DNA of 64,000 nucleotides from Aureimonas ureilytica. Lineage in GTDB: Bacteria > Pseudomonadota > Alphaproteobacteria > Rhizobiales > Rhizobiaceae. How positions within the stretch are numbered: position 1 is the stretch's first letter; the number at the start of each line of letters is the position of its first letter. Shown in pieces: positions 46,078-55,080 of this stretch. Where the stretch lies: assembly GCF_001475935.1 (NCBI RefSeq), contig NZ_LDQA01000015.1, positions 62,001-126,000 of the forward strand. The letters are read 5' to 3'. The notes under the pieces are model-generated. The model saw only the letters and a list, made by a program, of their open reading frames with translations, made no database searches and was not told the origin of the DNA. The translations under genes were made by a program, and so were the position numbers.

Positions 46078-46093
46078 TGTTTCACGTGAAACG
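46078..46093. other. parS-like chromosome partition site (ParB binding)
   Basis: The 16-mer TGTTTCACGTGAAACG matches the parS consensus TGTTNCACGTGAAACA at 15 of 16 positions and has a perfect 14-bp palindrome (GTTTCACGTGAAAC, 46079-46092). It lies in the gap between two convergent genes, the usual kind of place for parS. It is the only such site I found in the window. In bacteria parS sites cluster near the origin, where ParB loads and spreads. Confidence 0.85.
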
Positions 46094-46113
46094 TTAAAGA
46101 AGACCGAATCCGA

Positions 46114-46977
46114 TCAGTCCCGCGCCTCGTCCGTCGTGCGACGAATTTCCGAAACGAGTTCGGACGGCAGCTGAAGACGGGCGGCGAGAAGGTCGAGATA
46201 GGCGCGCTCGGCCGGCTGGTCCGGGTCGATGGCGAGGAGCGACGCGGTGTAGAGTTCGACCGCCACCTCCTGCGTCGTCGCATGGCGCACCAGCTCGTCC
46301 ACCGAGAGCGGACGGCGGATTTCGTCCATCAGCAGGCCCTTTTCCTCGGCGTCGAGATCGAGATCCTCGATCCGCCCGAAGATGCGGCGCTCCTCGTTGG
46401 CATCGAGCGTGCCGTCCGCCTTGGCCGCCGCGATCATTGCTGACAGGAGAAGCTTGGCGCGGCGCTCGGCGTCCGAGCCGGCGGGGTGAAAGTTCGGGTC
46501 GCTCACCTCGGGAATGTCGCTGGCGGCGATGGGGCGGATCGGGCCGGGCTGCGAGGGCGCGAGACTTGGCTGGTTCTGCGCCTGCCAATTGGTCCAGGCC
46601 TTGTAGCCGAGACCGGCGATCAGGGCGAGGCCGCCGAGCTTCACGGCCTGTCCGCCGAAACCCTTCATGCTCTTCCCGCCGCCCCGGCGCAGAAGCTGCG
46701 AGACGAGACCGCCCGCCAGCGCGCCGCCGATGGCCTTGCCGGCGAGCGAGCCGCCGCCCGAGCGCCCGCCCGACAGGACGCTGGCGGCGAGATCGCCGAT
46801 GCCGCCCCCTGAGCGCGCGCCGGTCCCGCCGAGCGCGCCGCCGAGCAGCTTGCCGAGCCCGTCCTGAAGCGTTTCGCCGGTGGAGGCGCGGCCGGTGCCC
46901 GATGGGAAAGGACTGCGCGTGCCGGCGGCGCGTCCCGTGCCGAGGAACTGGTCGAGAAGTTTCTGCGCGTCGATCAT
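46114..46977 (-). CDS. DUF533/TerB-like protein
   Basis: A 287-residue protein. N-terminal half is Gly/Ala/Ser-rich (GKLLGGALGGTGARSGGGIGD, with GKAIGGALAGGLVSQLL and GLALIAGLGYKAW hydrophobic segments); the C-terminal half (about 180-285) has a TerB fold: AKLLLSAMIAAAKADGTLDANEERRIFGRI and LAIDPDQPAERAYLDLLAARLQLPSELV. The DUF533 family is inner-membrane associated, of unknown function. Start at 46977 (MIDAQKLLDQFL) has GGAGG 8 bases before it, which rejects the upstream in-frame start. Confidence 0.82.
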   Translation of the reverse strand: MIDAQKLLDQFLGTGRAAGTRSPFPSGTGRASTGETLQDGLGKLLGGALGGTGARSGGGIGDLAASVLSGGRSGGGSLAGKAIGGALAGGLVSQLLRRGGGKSMKGFGGQAVKLGGLALIAGLGYKAWTNWQAQNQPSLAPSQPGPIRPIAASDIPEVSDPNFHPAGSDAERRAKLLLSAMIAAAKADGTLDANEERRIFGRIEDLDLDAEEKGLLMDEIRRPLSVDELVRHATTQEVAVELYTASLLAIDPDQPAERAYLDLLAARLQLPSELVSEIRRTTDEARD

Positions 46978-47061
46978 TCCAAGGGCCTCCGGATCAGGGA
47001 TCAGAAGGCGCATTTGGGGAGCGCGAGGCGCGCGGCCAAGCGGCCGGCCCTCGCGATGCGA

Positions 47062-47718
47062 TCACGGTTTCTTGTCGAAGAGCGGCTCCAGCGCATGGCG
47101 CTTGAGCAGCGGAAACTGCATCAGCATGAAGATCATAGTGATGGGCATGGTGCCCCAAACCTTGAACGCCACCCAGAAATCCGTCGAGAAGCAGCGCCAG
47201 ACGACCTCGTTGAGGATGGCGAGGAAGACGAAGAACAGGCCCCAGCGCAGCGTCAGCTTGCGCCAGCCCTCGTTGTCCAGCTTGAAGGCCTGATCGAAGA
47301 CATAGCCGAGCAGCGGCTTGCCGAAAGCGAGGCCCCCGAGCAACACGGCGGCGAAGAGCGCGTTGACGATGGTCGGCTTCATCTTGATGAAGACGTCGTC
47401 CTGCAGCCAGAGCGTCAGCGAGCCGAAGATCAGCACCACCGCGCCGGACACGATCGGCATGATCGGCAGGGTTCTCACCAGCACCCAGGAGGCAATGAGC
47501 GCCGCCACGGTCGCCGCCATGAACAGGGCGGTGGCCACGAAGAGCGGGCCGCCGAGCTTGGCCAGCGACGGGAAGGCCGTGACGATCGCCTCGCCCCGAT
47601 TGTTGGCGAAGAAGAAGACGACAAGCGGCCCGAGTTCGAGCGCGAACTTGACGAGCGGGTTCATCTCGCGCCGGCCCGGCGTGTTCGGGGCCTTTTCGAT
47701 GATCGGATCGGAGGACAT
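47062..47718 (-). CDS. yciB: septation protein A (YciB/IspZ)
   Basis: A 218-residue inner-membrane protein, about six TMs. The N-terminal [22 protein letters not shown], the segment [29 protein letters not shown], and [39 protein letters not shown] are typical YciB. It affects cell division and envelope homeostasis in E. coli and Shigella. It follows ftsY by about 90 bp on the same strand, a common arrangement in Rhizobiales. Confidence 0.92.
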   Translation of the reverse strand: MSSDPIIEKAPNTPGRREMNPLVKFALELGPLVVFFFANNRGEAIVTAFPSLAKLGGPLFVATALFMAATVAALIASWVLVRTLPIMPIVSGAVVLIFGSLTLWLQDDVFIKMKPTIVNALFAAVLLGGLAFGKPLLGYVFDQAFKLDNEGWRKLTLRWGLFFVFLAILNEVVWRCFSTDFWVAFKVWGTMPITMIFMLMQFPLLKRHALEPLFDKKP

Positions 47719-47809
47719 GGACGGGTTTCCCTTTCGGGGATGGTGTCGGGCGGCGAGGCGGCGAAATTCAGGCGGTGAGGTCTTCGGTCGGTTTCAGCGC
47801 GGCCGAGTT

Positions 47810-49887
47810 TCAAACCGTGCCGGCGCGGCCGGCGATGGCATCGGCGAAATCGCGCGCCTTGAAGGGCTCGAGATCGTCCACGCCTTCGCCGACACCCACG
47901 AAGAAGACCGGCAGCTTATGCTTGGCGGCGATGGCGACCAGAATGCCGCCGCGCGCCGTACCATCGAGCTTGGTCATGACGAGGCCGTTGACGCCCGCCA
48001 CATTGCGGAAAATCTCGACCTGATTGAGCGCGTTCTGGCCCGTCGTCGCGTCCAGCGTCTGGAGCACGGTGTGCGGCGAGTCGGGGTCGCGCTTCTGGAG
48101 AACACGCACGATCTTGGCGAGCTCGTCCATCAGCTCGGCGCGGTTCTGGAGCCGGCCGGCGGTGTCGATGATGAGAACGTCCGACCCGTTGGCGACCGCC
48201 TCGTCATAGGCCTCGAAGGCGAGGCCCGCCGCATCGGCGCCGATCTGCCGGGCGACGACGGTGGAGCCGGTGCGCTCGCCCCAGATTTTCAACTGCTCGA
48301 CGGCGGCGGCGCGGAACGTGTCGCCCGCGCCCAGCGTGACCTGCAGGCCGCCGCGCGTCAGCTTGGCGGCGAGCTTGCCGATGGTCGTGGTCTTGCCCGT
48401 GCCGTTGACGCCGACCACGAGAATAACGTGCGGCTTCACTTCGAGGTCGAGTTCGAGGGGCTTGGCGACAGGCGCCAGCGCGCGCTCCACCTCGTCGGCC
48501 AGGATCTGGCGCACGGCCTCGCCCGAGATTTCCTTGCCGAAGCGCCCGTCCGACAGACGATCCGTAATGCGCATCGCCGTCTCGACGCCGAGATCGGCCT
48601 GGATCAGCACGTCCTCGAATTCCTGAAGCGTTTCTTCGTCCAGCTTGCGCTTGGTAAAGAGCGCGGTGATCTGGCCGGACAACTGGTTGGAGGAGCGTGC
48701 AAGACCTTCGCGCAGGCGCTGGAAGAAGGGCTTTCGCACCTCCGGCGCGGTCTGTTCGGCCCGTTCGCGCTCGCGCAGCGCCCAGCCTTCGCCATCGGTC
48801 GGCTGGCGCAGAGGGGAAAGCGGCGGCGCGACGAGGCCGGGCAGGGCGCCCGCCGCCGCCGGCAGGGCGACATCGGCGCGGTCCGGTGCGTCGGAGCCGA
48901 GCGCGGAGGACGTCGCCGTCTCGCTGGGTTCCTCGGGCGGCAGCGGCGCGTCGAGCCAGGCGAACTCGTCGCGCTCGCTCGTGTCTTCGGCGGCCGGAGC
49001 TAGGACCGGCGCGGCATCATGGATCGGCTCGGCCGGATCGACGGGCAGACGCGCCTCGGCGAGACTGCCGCCATCGCCCGCGACGATCGCGGCTTCCGCC
49101 GGGGCGAGGGGCGTGTCGGAGGCAGGCGCATCGTCCGCTTCGTCCTCCGCCGGCTCCGGCGCGTCCAGCCAGGAGAAGTCGGCCTCCGGCTCGGCCTCGG
49201 ACGGGCGGGCCTCGTCCAGGAAGGCGAGGTCGTCGCTCTTGTCCTCAGCGCGGGGCTCAGGTTCGACAGGGGCGGCAAAGGTGGTTTCCACCGGCGTCGG
49301 CGTGGGAGCCAATGCGACGGGCGCGTCGGTCGGCGGTGTGGCGGGTGCGACGGAATCCTGCGTCAGGGGCGCGCGCGATTCGGGCGCGCGCTCTTGTTCG
49401 ACGGGCCAGACAGTTTGAGCGGGCTCGACGTGCACGGCTTCTGCGGGGGAAGCGTCCACCGGCGAGGGGTTCGGAGCCCGCGAGACGGGCTCGTCGGCGG
49501 GCGCGAAGGGGCGCTCGAAACTCTCATCCACCTGCGGGCCGCGCGGTTCGGGCGCGATCCCCGCGTCAGGGGCGAGATGAACCGGCGCGGGTTGCGCCGG
49601 CTCCGGCTCAATTACGGAGTTTTTTTTTCAGCCGCGACGCCGTCCGCGTCTTCGCCGCTCTTCAGGGGGATGATGCCGCCTTCGTCCGGCGTCTGGACGG
49701 AGGCCCCGGCCTCGGTGTCGGTGTCGGTCGATGCGGCGGCGGGCTGGTGAATCTCGGGCGCGCTGGAATCGGGCCGGGCGGCCGTCGTGTCCTGCGTGCG
49801 CGCAAGGCCGCCTTCGTGCTGCGTGCGGTCCTCTTCCTTCGCTCCGAAGGAAAAGAGGCGGCGGAAAAAGCCCTTGTTCTCGGCCAT
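47810..49887 (-). CDS. ftsY: signal recognition particle receptor FtsY, split by a -1 frameshift
   Basis: FtsY docks SRP-ribosome complexes at the inner membrane. The N-terminal amphipathic targeting helix (MAENKGFFRRLFSFGAKEED) starts at 49887 and its frame stops at 49612. The rest, in the -1 frame, continues from about 49621: a Glu/Ala/Pro-rich acidic region to about residue 380, an N domain (KPFFQRLREGLARSSNQL) and the G domain with P-loop GVNGTGKTTT (about 490), DTAGR and TKLDGTARGG. A -1 shift, or one extra A, gives a continuous 692-residue protein. Either the A9 run is slippery or one A is missing from the sequence. An internal GTG at 49531 has no good ribosome binding site. Confidence 0.9.
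49579..49627 (-). promoter_or_regulatory. candidate -1 frameshift site in ftsY (A9 run plus hairpin)
   Basis: In the zero frame the codons are GAA AAA AAA ACT CCG TAA, so the heptamer A-AAA-AAA (49627-49621) is in the slippery register. A 10-bp stem with one G-T wobble (arms 49594-49603 and 49579-49588, 5-base loop) lies about 17 bases downstream. After a -1 slip the next codons are AAC TCC GTA, in phase with the FtsY NG domain. The spacing is longer than in classic frameshift sites; the dnaX-like sequence is the key sign. Confidence 0.5.
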
Positions 49888-49909
49888 GGCGGTCTGATCC
49901 GATCGAATG

Positions 49910-51205
49910 TCAGGCCGCCGCGCGGGCAGCCGAGGAGGGGACGGCGAGCAGGCGCTCGCCTGTCTCGCCCGTAATGGTAGCGTTCACGATCTCGCCGGGG
50001 AGGCCGCTGTGCAGTTCGGTCACGGTAAAGTCTTCCGTCCGACCCAGCCCCTCGCGCTCGATCAGCACCTTGGCCGTGCGCCCGACGGAGCGCTGGAGGT
50101 GCTGGCGATAGGCCGCGTCCCCGCTCGCGCGAAGCCGGGCGGCCCGTTCCTTGCCCACCGCTTTGGGAAGCTGTGGCATGCGCGCGGCAGGCGTTCCCTC
50201 GCGCGGTGAAAACGGGAAGACGTGAAGATGCGTCAGGCCGCAATCCTCCACGAGACGGAGCGTGTTCTCGAACATCTCGTCGGTCTCGGTCGGGAAACCG
50301 GCGATCAGATCGGCCCCGAACACGATGTCGGGGCGGGCTTGGCGCAACTCGGCGCAGAAGCGGATCGAATCCTCGCGCGCATGGCGGCGCTTCATGCGCT
50401 TCAGGATCATGTTGTCGCCGGCTTGGAGCGACAGATGGAGATGGGGCATGACGCGCGGCTCGGAGCCGATGGCCTCCACCAGGGCTTCGTCCGCTTCCAC
50501 CGAATCGATCGAGGACAGGCGTAGGCGCTGGAGATCGGGCACATGGCGCAGGAGGCTTTGCACCAGCGCGCCGAGGCGGGGGCTGCCCGGCAGGTCCGCG
50601 CCCCAACTCGTCATGTCGACGCCCGACAGCACCACTTCGCCATAGCCGTTGCCGACGAGGCGCTTCACCTGTTCCACCGCCGCGCCCATGGGCACGGAGC
50701 GCGAATTGCCTCGCCCATAGGGGATGATGCAGAAGGTGCAGCGATGGTCGCAGCCGTTCTGCACCTGCACGATGGCGCGCGCGCGGCCCTCGATGGCGTC
50801 CACCATGTGGCCCGCCGTCTCGCGCACGCTCATGATGTCGTTGACGCGGATCTTCTCGGACGCCGCGACGCCGAAATCGGGCAGGGCGCGATAGCTCTCC
50901 GCTTGTAGCTTTTCCTCGTTGCCGATCACGGCGTCCACTTCCGCCATGGCGGCGAAGGTCGCGCCTTGCGTCTGCGCGGCGCAGCCGGTGACGACGATGC
51001 GAGCATTGGGATTGTCGCGCCGGGCGCGGCGCACGCTCTGGCGCGCCTGCCGCACGGCCTCGGCCGTGACGGCGCAGGTGTTGATGATGATGGCGGTCTG
51101 GCCATCCGCGCCGAGCCCGGCCGCGCCGGCCTCGCGCTTCATGACTTCCGCCTCGAACGTGTTGAGGCGGCAGCCGAAGGAAATGACCTCGATCCCGCCG
51201 CTCAT
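49910..51205 (-). CDS. mtaB: tRNA (t6A37) methylthiotransferase MtaB
   Basis: A 431-residue radical-SAM enzyme that converts t6A37 to ms2t6A in tRNAs reading ANN codons. The N-terminal UPF0004 domain supplies the auxiliary-cluster cysteines ([26 protein letters not shown]), the radical-SAM motif C-x3-C-x2-C is [17 protein letters not shown], and a TRAM-like C terminus is present. ATG at 51205 overlaps the dapF stop (ATGA), so dapF and mtaB are coupled. Ends 22 bp before the ftsY start. Confidence 0.93.
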   Translation of the reverse strand: MSGGIEVISFGCRLNTFEAEVMKREAGAAGLGADGQTAIIINTCAVTAEAVRQARQSVRRARRDNPNARIVVTGCAAQTQGATFAAMAEVDAVIGNEEKLQAESYRALPDFGVAASEKIRVNDIMSVRETAGHMVDAIEGRARAIVQVQNGCDHRCTFCIIPYGRGNSRSVPMGAAVEQVKRLVGNGYGEVVLSGVDMTSWGADLPGSPRLGALVQSLLRHVPDLQRLRLSSIDSVEADEALVEAIGSEPRVMPHLHLSLQAGDNMILKRMKRRHAREDSIRFCAELRQARPDIVFGADLIAGFPTETDEMFENTLRLVEDCGLTHLHVFPFSPREGTPAARMPQLPKAVGKERAARLRASGDAAYRQHLQRSVGRTAKVLIEREGLGRTEDFTVTELHSGLPGEIVNATITGETGERLLAVPSSAARAAA

Positions 51206-52095
51206 GACGCGGTCTCCAAGGCCGCCTCGTCGCGTGAAAAGGCGCCCGTCTCGGGGTCCAGCGTGCCGGACCATTCCCACTCGGCCGGGCCGGTCATCAG
51301 CACGTGGTCGTTATCCAGCCATTCGATCAGAAGCTCTCCGCCGGCGGGCACGGTGATGGTGACGCTGCGCCCGGTGCGCCCGGTGCGCGCGGCGCAGACG
51401 GCGGCAGCGCAGGCGGCCGAGCCGCATGCCTTGGTGAGGCCGACGCCGCGCTCCCAAGTGCGCAGGTCGAGGCTTGCCTTCGACGTTACGCGGGCGAGCG
51501 AGATATTGGCGCGCTCGGGAAACAGCGGATGATGTTCGAGGATCGGCCCGAAGCGATCGAGCTGATAGGACCAGACATCCTCCGACACCCAGAAGATCGC
51601 GTGGGGATTGCCCATGGAGGCGACCGAGGGCGAATGGAGAATCGGGGCGTCGATCGGGCCGATCTGAAGTTCGATGGCGCGCGTGTCGGCGAATTCTTCC
51701 GAGAGGGGAATGGCCTGCCAGTCGAAGCGCGGCTTGCCCATGTCCACCGTGAGCATCCCGTCCTCGCGCTCACGCGCTTCCAGCAGCCCCGCGCGTGTTT
51801 CGAACACGAAGTCGCGCTCGCCCGTCTCTGCCGCCAGCGCCTGCACCACGCAGCGCATGCCGTTGCCGCAGGCGCCCGATTCCGAACCGTCCGAATTGAT
51901 GATGCGGATATAGGCCGATGTTCCCGGCGTGACGGGATCGTGGATCGCCATGATCTGGTCGAAATGCGTCTCGGCCCGCGCCGCCAGCGCGCGGGCGGCG
52001 TCCGGCGTGATCCGCTTTGTCTGGCCGCGCAGATCCGCCACGAGAATCTCGTTGCCGAGCCCGTTCATGCGGGCAAAGGGAATCGCGTGGGCCAT
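51202..52095 (-). CDS. dapF: diaminopimelate epimerase
   Basis: A 297-residue cofactor-independent epimerase that converts LL- to meso-diaminopimelate for lysine and peptidoglycan synthesis. Both catalytic cysteines are visible: one in [13 protein letters not shown] (about residue 80) and one in [13 protein letters not shown] (about residue 225). N-terminal [14 protein letters not shown] is the family motif. Start at 52095 ([10 protein letters not shown]) is an assumption because no strong ribosome binding site precedes it. Head of the dapF-mtaB-ftsY-yciB series. Confidence 0.95.
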   Translation of the reverse strand: MAHAIPFARMNGLGNEILVADLRGQTKRITPDAARALAARAETHFDQIMAIHDPVTPGTSAYIRIINSDGSESGACGNGMRCVVQALAAETGERDFVFETRAGLLEAREREDGMLTVDMGKPRFDWQAIPLSEEFADTRAIELQIGPIDAPILHSPSVASMGNPHAIFWVSEDVWSYQLDRFGPILEHHPLFPERANISLARVTSKASLDLRTWERGVGLTKACGSAACAAAVCAARTGRTGRSVTITVPAGGELLIEWLDNDHVLMTGPAEWEWSGTLDPETGAFSRDEAALETAS

Positions 52096-52190
52096 GGCGT
52101 TTGAAACCGAAACGGGGGCGGAATTCCCGCCTATATGGCAAGAACGCCCCCGCAATGCTACCCGCCCCGCTGTTTCAGGGCGTTCGGCGC

Positions 52191-52565
52191 TTACATCTCC
52201 TCGTGCAGCGCATAGACGCGCAGGCGGTGGCCGTCCGGGTCGAGCGCGACGAAGGAGCGGCCGAACTCGAGATCGACGGGGGCCAGCGGGATCCGCGCGC
52301 CCTTGGCCTGCCATTCGGCATGTGTGGCATCCACCGCCGCATCGTCCGCCAGCTTGAAGCCGATCTCGCAGCCGCCGGGCGCCACATCAGGAGCGGGTTG
52401 GACGCTCTCGCGCTTCCAGAGCCCGAGCATCATCCCCTCGCTGAGCGGCAGAAGGGCGAAGCCGGGGCTTTGCTCCACCGGCGCACGGCCGAGGATCGAC
52501 TGGTAGAAAGCGGCGCTCCGGGCGGGCTCCGTGACATAGAGAAGGATGTTGGATGCGGTGAGCAT
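52191..52565 (-). CDS. VOC family protein
   Basis: A 124-residue single VOC domain: [90 protein letters not shown]. The final DPDGHRLRV segment is the classical VOC metal/substrate corner. Likely a drug-binding or glyoxalase-like protein; its substrate is unknown. Start with GAGGA upstream. Confidence 0.82.
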   Translation of the reverse strand: MLTASNILLYVTEPARSAAFYQSILGRAPVEQSPGFALLPLSEGMMLGLWKRESVQPAPDVAPGGCEIGFKLADDAAVDATHAEWQAKGARIPLAPVDLEFGRSFVALDPDGHRLRVYALHEEM

Positions 52566-52634
52566 GGGCTCGTCCTCGTTGGGGTGACGAGGCGAGCTTT
52601 AGGGGGCGTGAGTGTCAGCTTCTGTCAGCAGTCT

Positions 52635-53396
52635 TCAGCCGGCATTGCGGTGGAAGTAATAGGCCGCGAGCGCGAGGCCCACCGCGATCACGACGCCGCG
52701 AACGACGCCCTGCGGCAGGCGGCGCGCCGCCCAGACGCCGCTCCAGCCGCCCAGCGCCACGCCCGGCGCCATGAGCGCGGCATGAAGCCATGCCACGACG
52801 CCGCCCGACACGAAGACGGCGATGGCGACGATGGCGATCACCGTCGCCAGCATGTTCTTCAAGGCGTTCAGCCGGTGGTAGTCGCCGCTCTCCGTCAGGC
52901 CGAGCGTCGCCAGCATCATGATGCCCATGCCCGCGCCGAAGAACCCGCCATAGATGGCGGTGAAGAACTGGAGAAAGGGGCTCGCGAGGCTGCGGCCTCG
53001 GCTGGCCTCGTCCTGATGGGCGCGCTTGGGTGTCAGCCAGGGGCCGGCGGCAAACAGCGCGGTGGCGGCGACGAGCAGCCATGGGACCATGCTCTGGAAC
53101 TGTGGGTTGTCGAGCGAGAGAAGAATCATCGCGCCGCCGAGCGACCCGAGCACCGAGACGAGCGCCAGAACCAGCGCGCCGCGCCACATGCGCTTGATGT
53201 CGCTCCAATAGGCCAGCGTCGAGGTGACATAGCCCGGAAACTGGACGATCGAGGAAGTCGCATTGGCCGAGATGGGCGAGATGCCACCGAGTGTCATGGC
53301 GCCGAAGGTGAGGAACGTGCCGCCCCCCGCCACCGCGTTGATCGCGCCCGCGAAGAAGCCGGACAGAAAGAGAAGCACGGCTTCGAGAAGGGACAT
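52635..53396 (-). CDS. TauE/SafE family sulfite/organosulfur exporter-like protein
   Basis: A 253-residue membrane protein with seven or eight hydrophobic segments. The motif GAINAVAGGGTFLTFGAMTLGGISPISANATSSIVQFPGY (about residues 17-56) is characteristic of TauE/SafE, and the second repeat IYGGFFGAGMGIMMLATLGL is also clear. Members export sulfonates, sulfite or taurine derivatives. No sulfur metabolism genes are adjacent, so the substrate is open. Divergent from rplS. Confidence 0.88.
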   Translation of the reverse strand: MSLLEAVLLFLSGFFAGAINAVAGGGTFLTFGAMTLGGISPISANATSSIVQFPGYVTSTLAYWSDIKRMWRGALVLALVSVLGSLGGAMILLSLDNPQFQSMVPWLLVAATALFAAGPWLTPKRAHQDEASRGRSLASPFLQFFTAIYGGFFGAGMGIMMLATLGLTESGDYHRLNALKNMLATVIAIVAIAVFVSGGVVAWLHAALMAPGVALGGWSGVWAARRLPQGVVRGVVIAVGLALAAYYFHRNAG

Positions 53397-53518
53397 GGCA
53401 ACCGGATTGAACAGGCGGGACGTGGCGCGAACTTAGGCAAGGCGATGTGGCGCGGAAAGAGGCGAAGAAACGCAAAGCGAGACCAGGCGCGCCGCGCGAC
53501 AAAATGGTGACGCCCGTC

Positions 53519-53547
53519 TCGACAAGCGGGCGCATGGCGTGTATAGG
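53519..53547 (+). promoter_or_regulatory. candidate sigma70-like promoter of rplS
   Basis: A TCGACA -35-like hexamer (53519-53524) and TATAGG -10-like hexamer (53542-53547) are separated by 17 bases, 85 bp before the rplS start. The -10 is good, the -35 only fair; this is a pattern match, not proof. Confidence 0.35.
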
Positions 53548-53631
53548 CCGCCTCGTTTTCCTCAGAAAAACTTGACCGTTCCGACGGCCATGACCGGGCA
53601 ACCGGCATGTAACGAAGATGAGGCTATCGCC

Positions 53632-54090
53632 ATGAATATCATCGCTGAACTGGACGCCCAAGAGGCCGCCCGCATCGCCGCTATCCGCACGCTTCCGGCC
53701 TTCTCGCCGGGCGACACGCTGCGCGTCAACGTGCGCGTCACGGAAGGCACCCGTACCCGCGTGCAGGCCTATGAAGGCGTGTGCATCGCGCGTTCGGGCG
53801 CAGGCTTCCAAGAGAGCTTCACCGTCCGCAAGATCTCCTACGGCGAAGGCGTCGAGCGCGTGTTCCCGGTCTACTCCCCGCAGCTGGAGTCGGTCGAAGT
53901 CGTGCGCCGTGGCCGCGTTCGTCGCGCCAAGCTCTACTACCTGCGTGACCGTCGCGGTAAGTCGGCCCGTATCGTCGAGGCCACCAACGTTCGCGCTCGC
54001 AAGCTGAACGACGATGCCCGCGCGGTGGCCGCCGAAGAGCGCGCCGCGAAGGAAGCCGCGAAGACGGCCGCCAAGAACGCTGCCGAATAA
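53632..54090 (+). CDS. rplS: 50S ribosomal protein L19
   Basis: A 152-residue ribosomal protein at the 30S-50S interface. The L19 core ([60 protein letters not shown] through [25 protein letters not shown]) fills residues 21-125. The C-terminal 27 residues are an alanine/lysine-rich helix common in alphaproteobacteria. ATG start at 53632, with GAGG upstream. It is separate from rpsP-rimM-trmD, which are not in the window. A perfect terminator follows. Confidence 0.95.
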   Translation: MNIIAELDAQEAARIAAIRTLPAFSPGDTLRVNVRVTEGTRTRVQAYEGVCIARSGAGFQESFTVRKISYGEGVERVFPVYSPQLESVEVVRRGRVRRAKLYYLRDRRGKSARIVEATNVRARKLNDDARAVAAEERAAKEAAKTAAKNAAE

Positions 54091-54118
54091 TCGGGTCCGC
54101 TCCCGAATCGAGTTTTGA

Positions 54119-54146
54119 GAAAGGGCGGCCTTCGAGCCGCCCTTTC
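54119..54146 (+). terminator. rplS terminator
   Basis: Perfect 11-bp stem (arms 54119-54129 and 54136-54146, 6-base loop) directly downstream of rplS, with a T-rich tail within the stem end. Confidence 0.75.
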
Positions 54147-54189
54147 GCGTTTCGAGCCTATCTTGCCGCTTCGAACCTCGGAGGCTGTT

Positions 54190-55008
54190 ATGGACGAGCA
54201 TTTCGCGGCCAATCTGGCCAACTGGAACGAGCGCGCGCGGCTCCACGCCAGCGACACGACCGGCTCCTACCGGATCGCGCAGGTTCTCTCCGGCGGTTCC
54301 TCGCTTCACGCGATCGAAGCCGGCGAGATCGGCGATCTGGCTGGGCTCGATGTCGTGCATCTGCAATGCCATATCGGGCTCGACACCCTGTCGCTGAAGC
54401 ATCTGGGCGCGCGGTCCGTCACCGGGCTCGACTTCTCGCCCGACGCGCTGGCCGCCGCGCGGGACTTCGCGGCGCGCGCGGGAACGAACGCCCGCTTCGT
54501 CGAAGCCTCCCTCTATGACGCGCCAGAGGCGCTCGGCGCGCAGTATGATCTGGCCTTCGTCACCTGGGGCGCGATCAACTGGCTGCCGGAGATCGCGGCC
54601 TGGGCCAAGGTCGTGGCCGATGTTCTGCGCCCCGGCGGGCGGCTTTATCTTCTGGAAGGGCACCCCGTTCTCAACCAGTGCGAATGGCGCGACGGGCAAC
54701 CGGTCCTCACCTACGACCACCGCACGCCCACGGCCCAGCCGCTCGTCTTCGACGAGACGCAGACCTATACGGGCGATGCCCGGCCACTGACGCAGACGCG
54801 CAATTACGAGTGGATTCATGCGCTGAGCGACATCGTGAACGCGCTGATCGGCGCGGGCCTGCGGCTCGACTTTCTGCGCGAGCACGATCAGATCGCCTGG
54901 CGCGCCTTTCCCGATATGATCGAGACCGGCGTCGATCTGTTCTCCCTGCCGCCTGGCGTGCCGCGCCTTCCCATGAGCTTTTCGATCGGAGCGACCAAGC
55001 CGCTCTGA
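54190..55008 (+). CDS. class I SAM-dependent methyltransferase
   Basis: A 272-residue methyltransferase. Motif I appears as DVVHLQCHIGLDTLSLKHLGARSVTGLDFSPDAL (about residues 52-85), with the acidic residue LDF at the end of strand 2; AQYDLAFVTWGAINWLPEI (about 115-133) is the motif IV region. The C-terminal half resembles small-molecule methyltransferases related to UbiE/YcgJ type. Substrate unknown. Start at 54190 (MDEHFAANLANWNERA). Possibly co-transcribed with the BASS symporter 72 bp downstream. Confidence 0.82.
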   Translation: MDEHFAANLANWNERARLHASDTTGSYRIAQVLSGGSSLHAIEAGEIGDLAGLDVVHLQCHIGLDTLSLKHLGARSVTGLDFSPDALAAARDFAARAGTNARFVEASLYDAPEALGAQYDLAFVTWGAINWLPEIAAWAKVVADVLRPGGRLYLLEGHPVLNQCEWRDGQPVLTYDHRTPTAQPLVFDETQTYTGDARPLTQTRNYEWIHALSDIVNALIGAGLRLDFLREHDQIAWRAFPDMIETGVDLFSLPPGVPRLPMSFSIGATKPL

Positions 55009-55080
55009 TCTTCCCCCAAGCGCCGGCTGACCTCCATCGGGCCGGCGCACTCACCGCAGACCGACGAGGATGCGCGTCTC

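Noticed and set aside
49612-49887. A separate 91-residue protein unrelated to FtsY
   Set aside because: Its first residues are the FtsY membrane-targeting helix and it sits in place directly upstream of the FtsY body, so it is the same gene.
53026-53211. Short plus-strand frame inside the TauE gene
   Set aside because: It is antisense to a clear membrane protein gene and has no start signals.
52615-55050. 811-codon minus-strand open frame across TauE, rplS and the methyltransferase
   Set aside because: It runs opposite or out of frame with three recognisable genes, one of them ribosomal, so it is a shadow.
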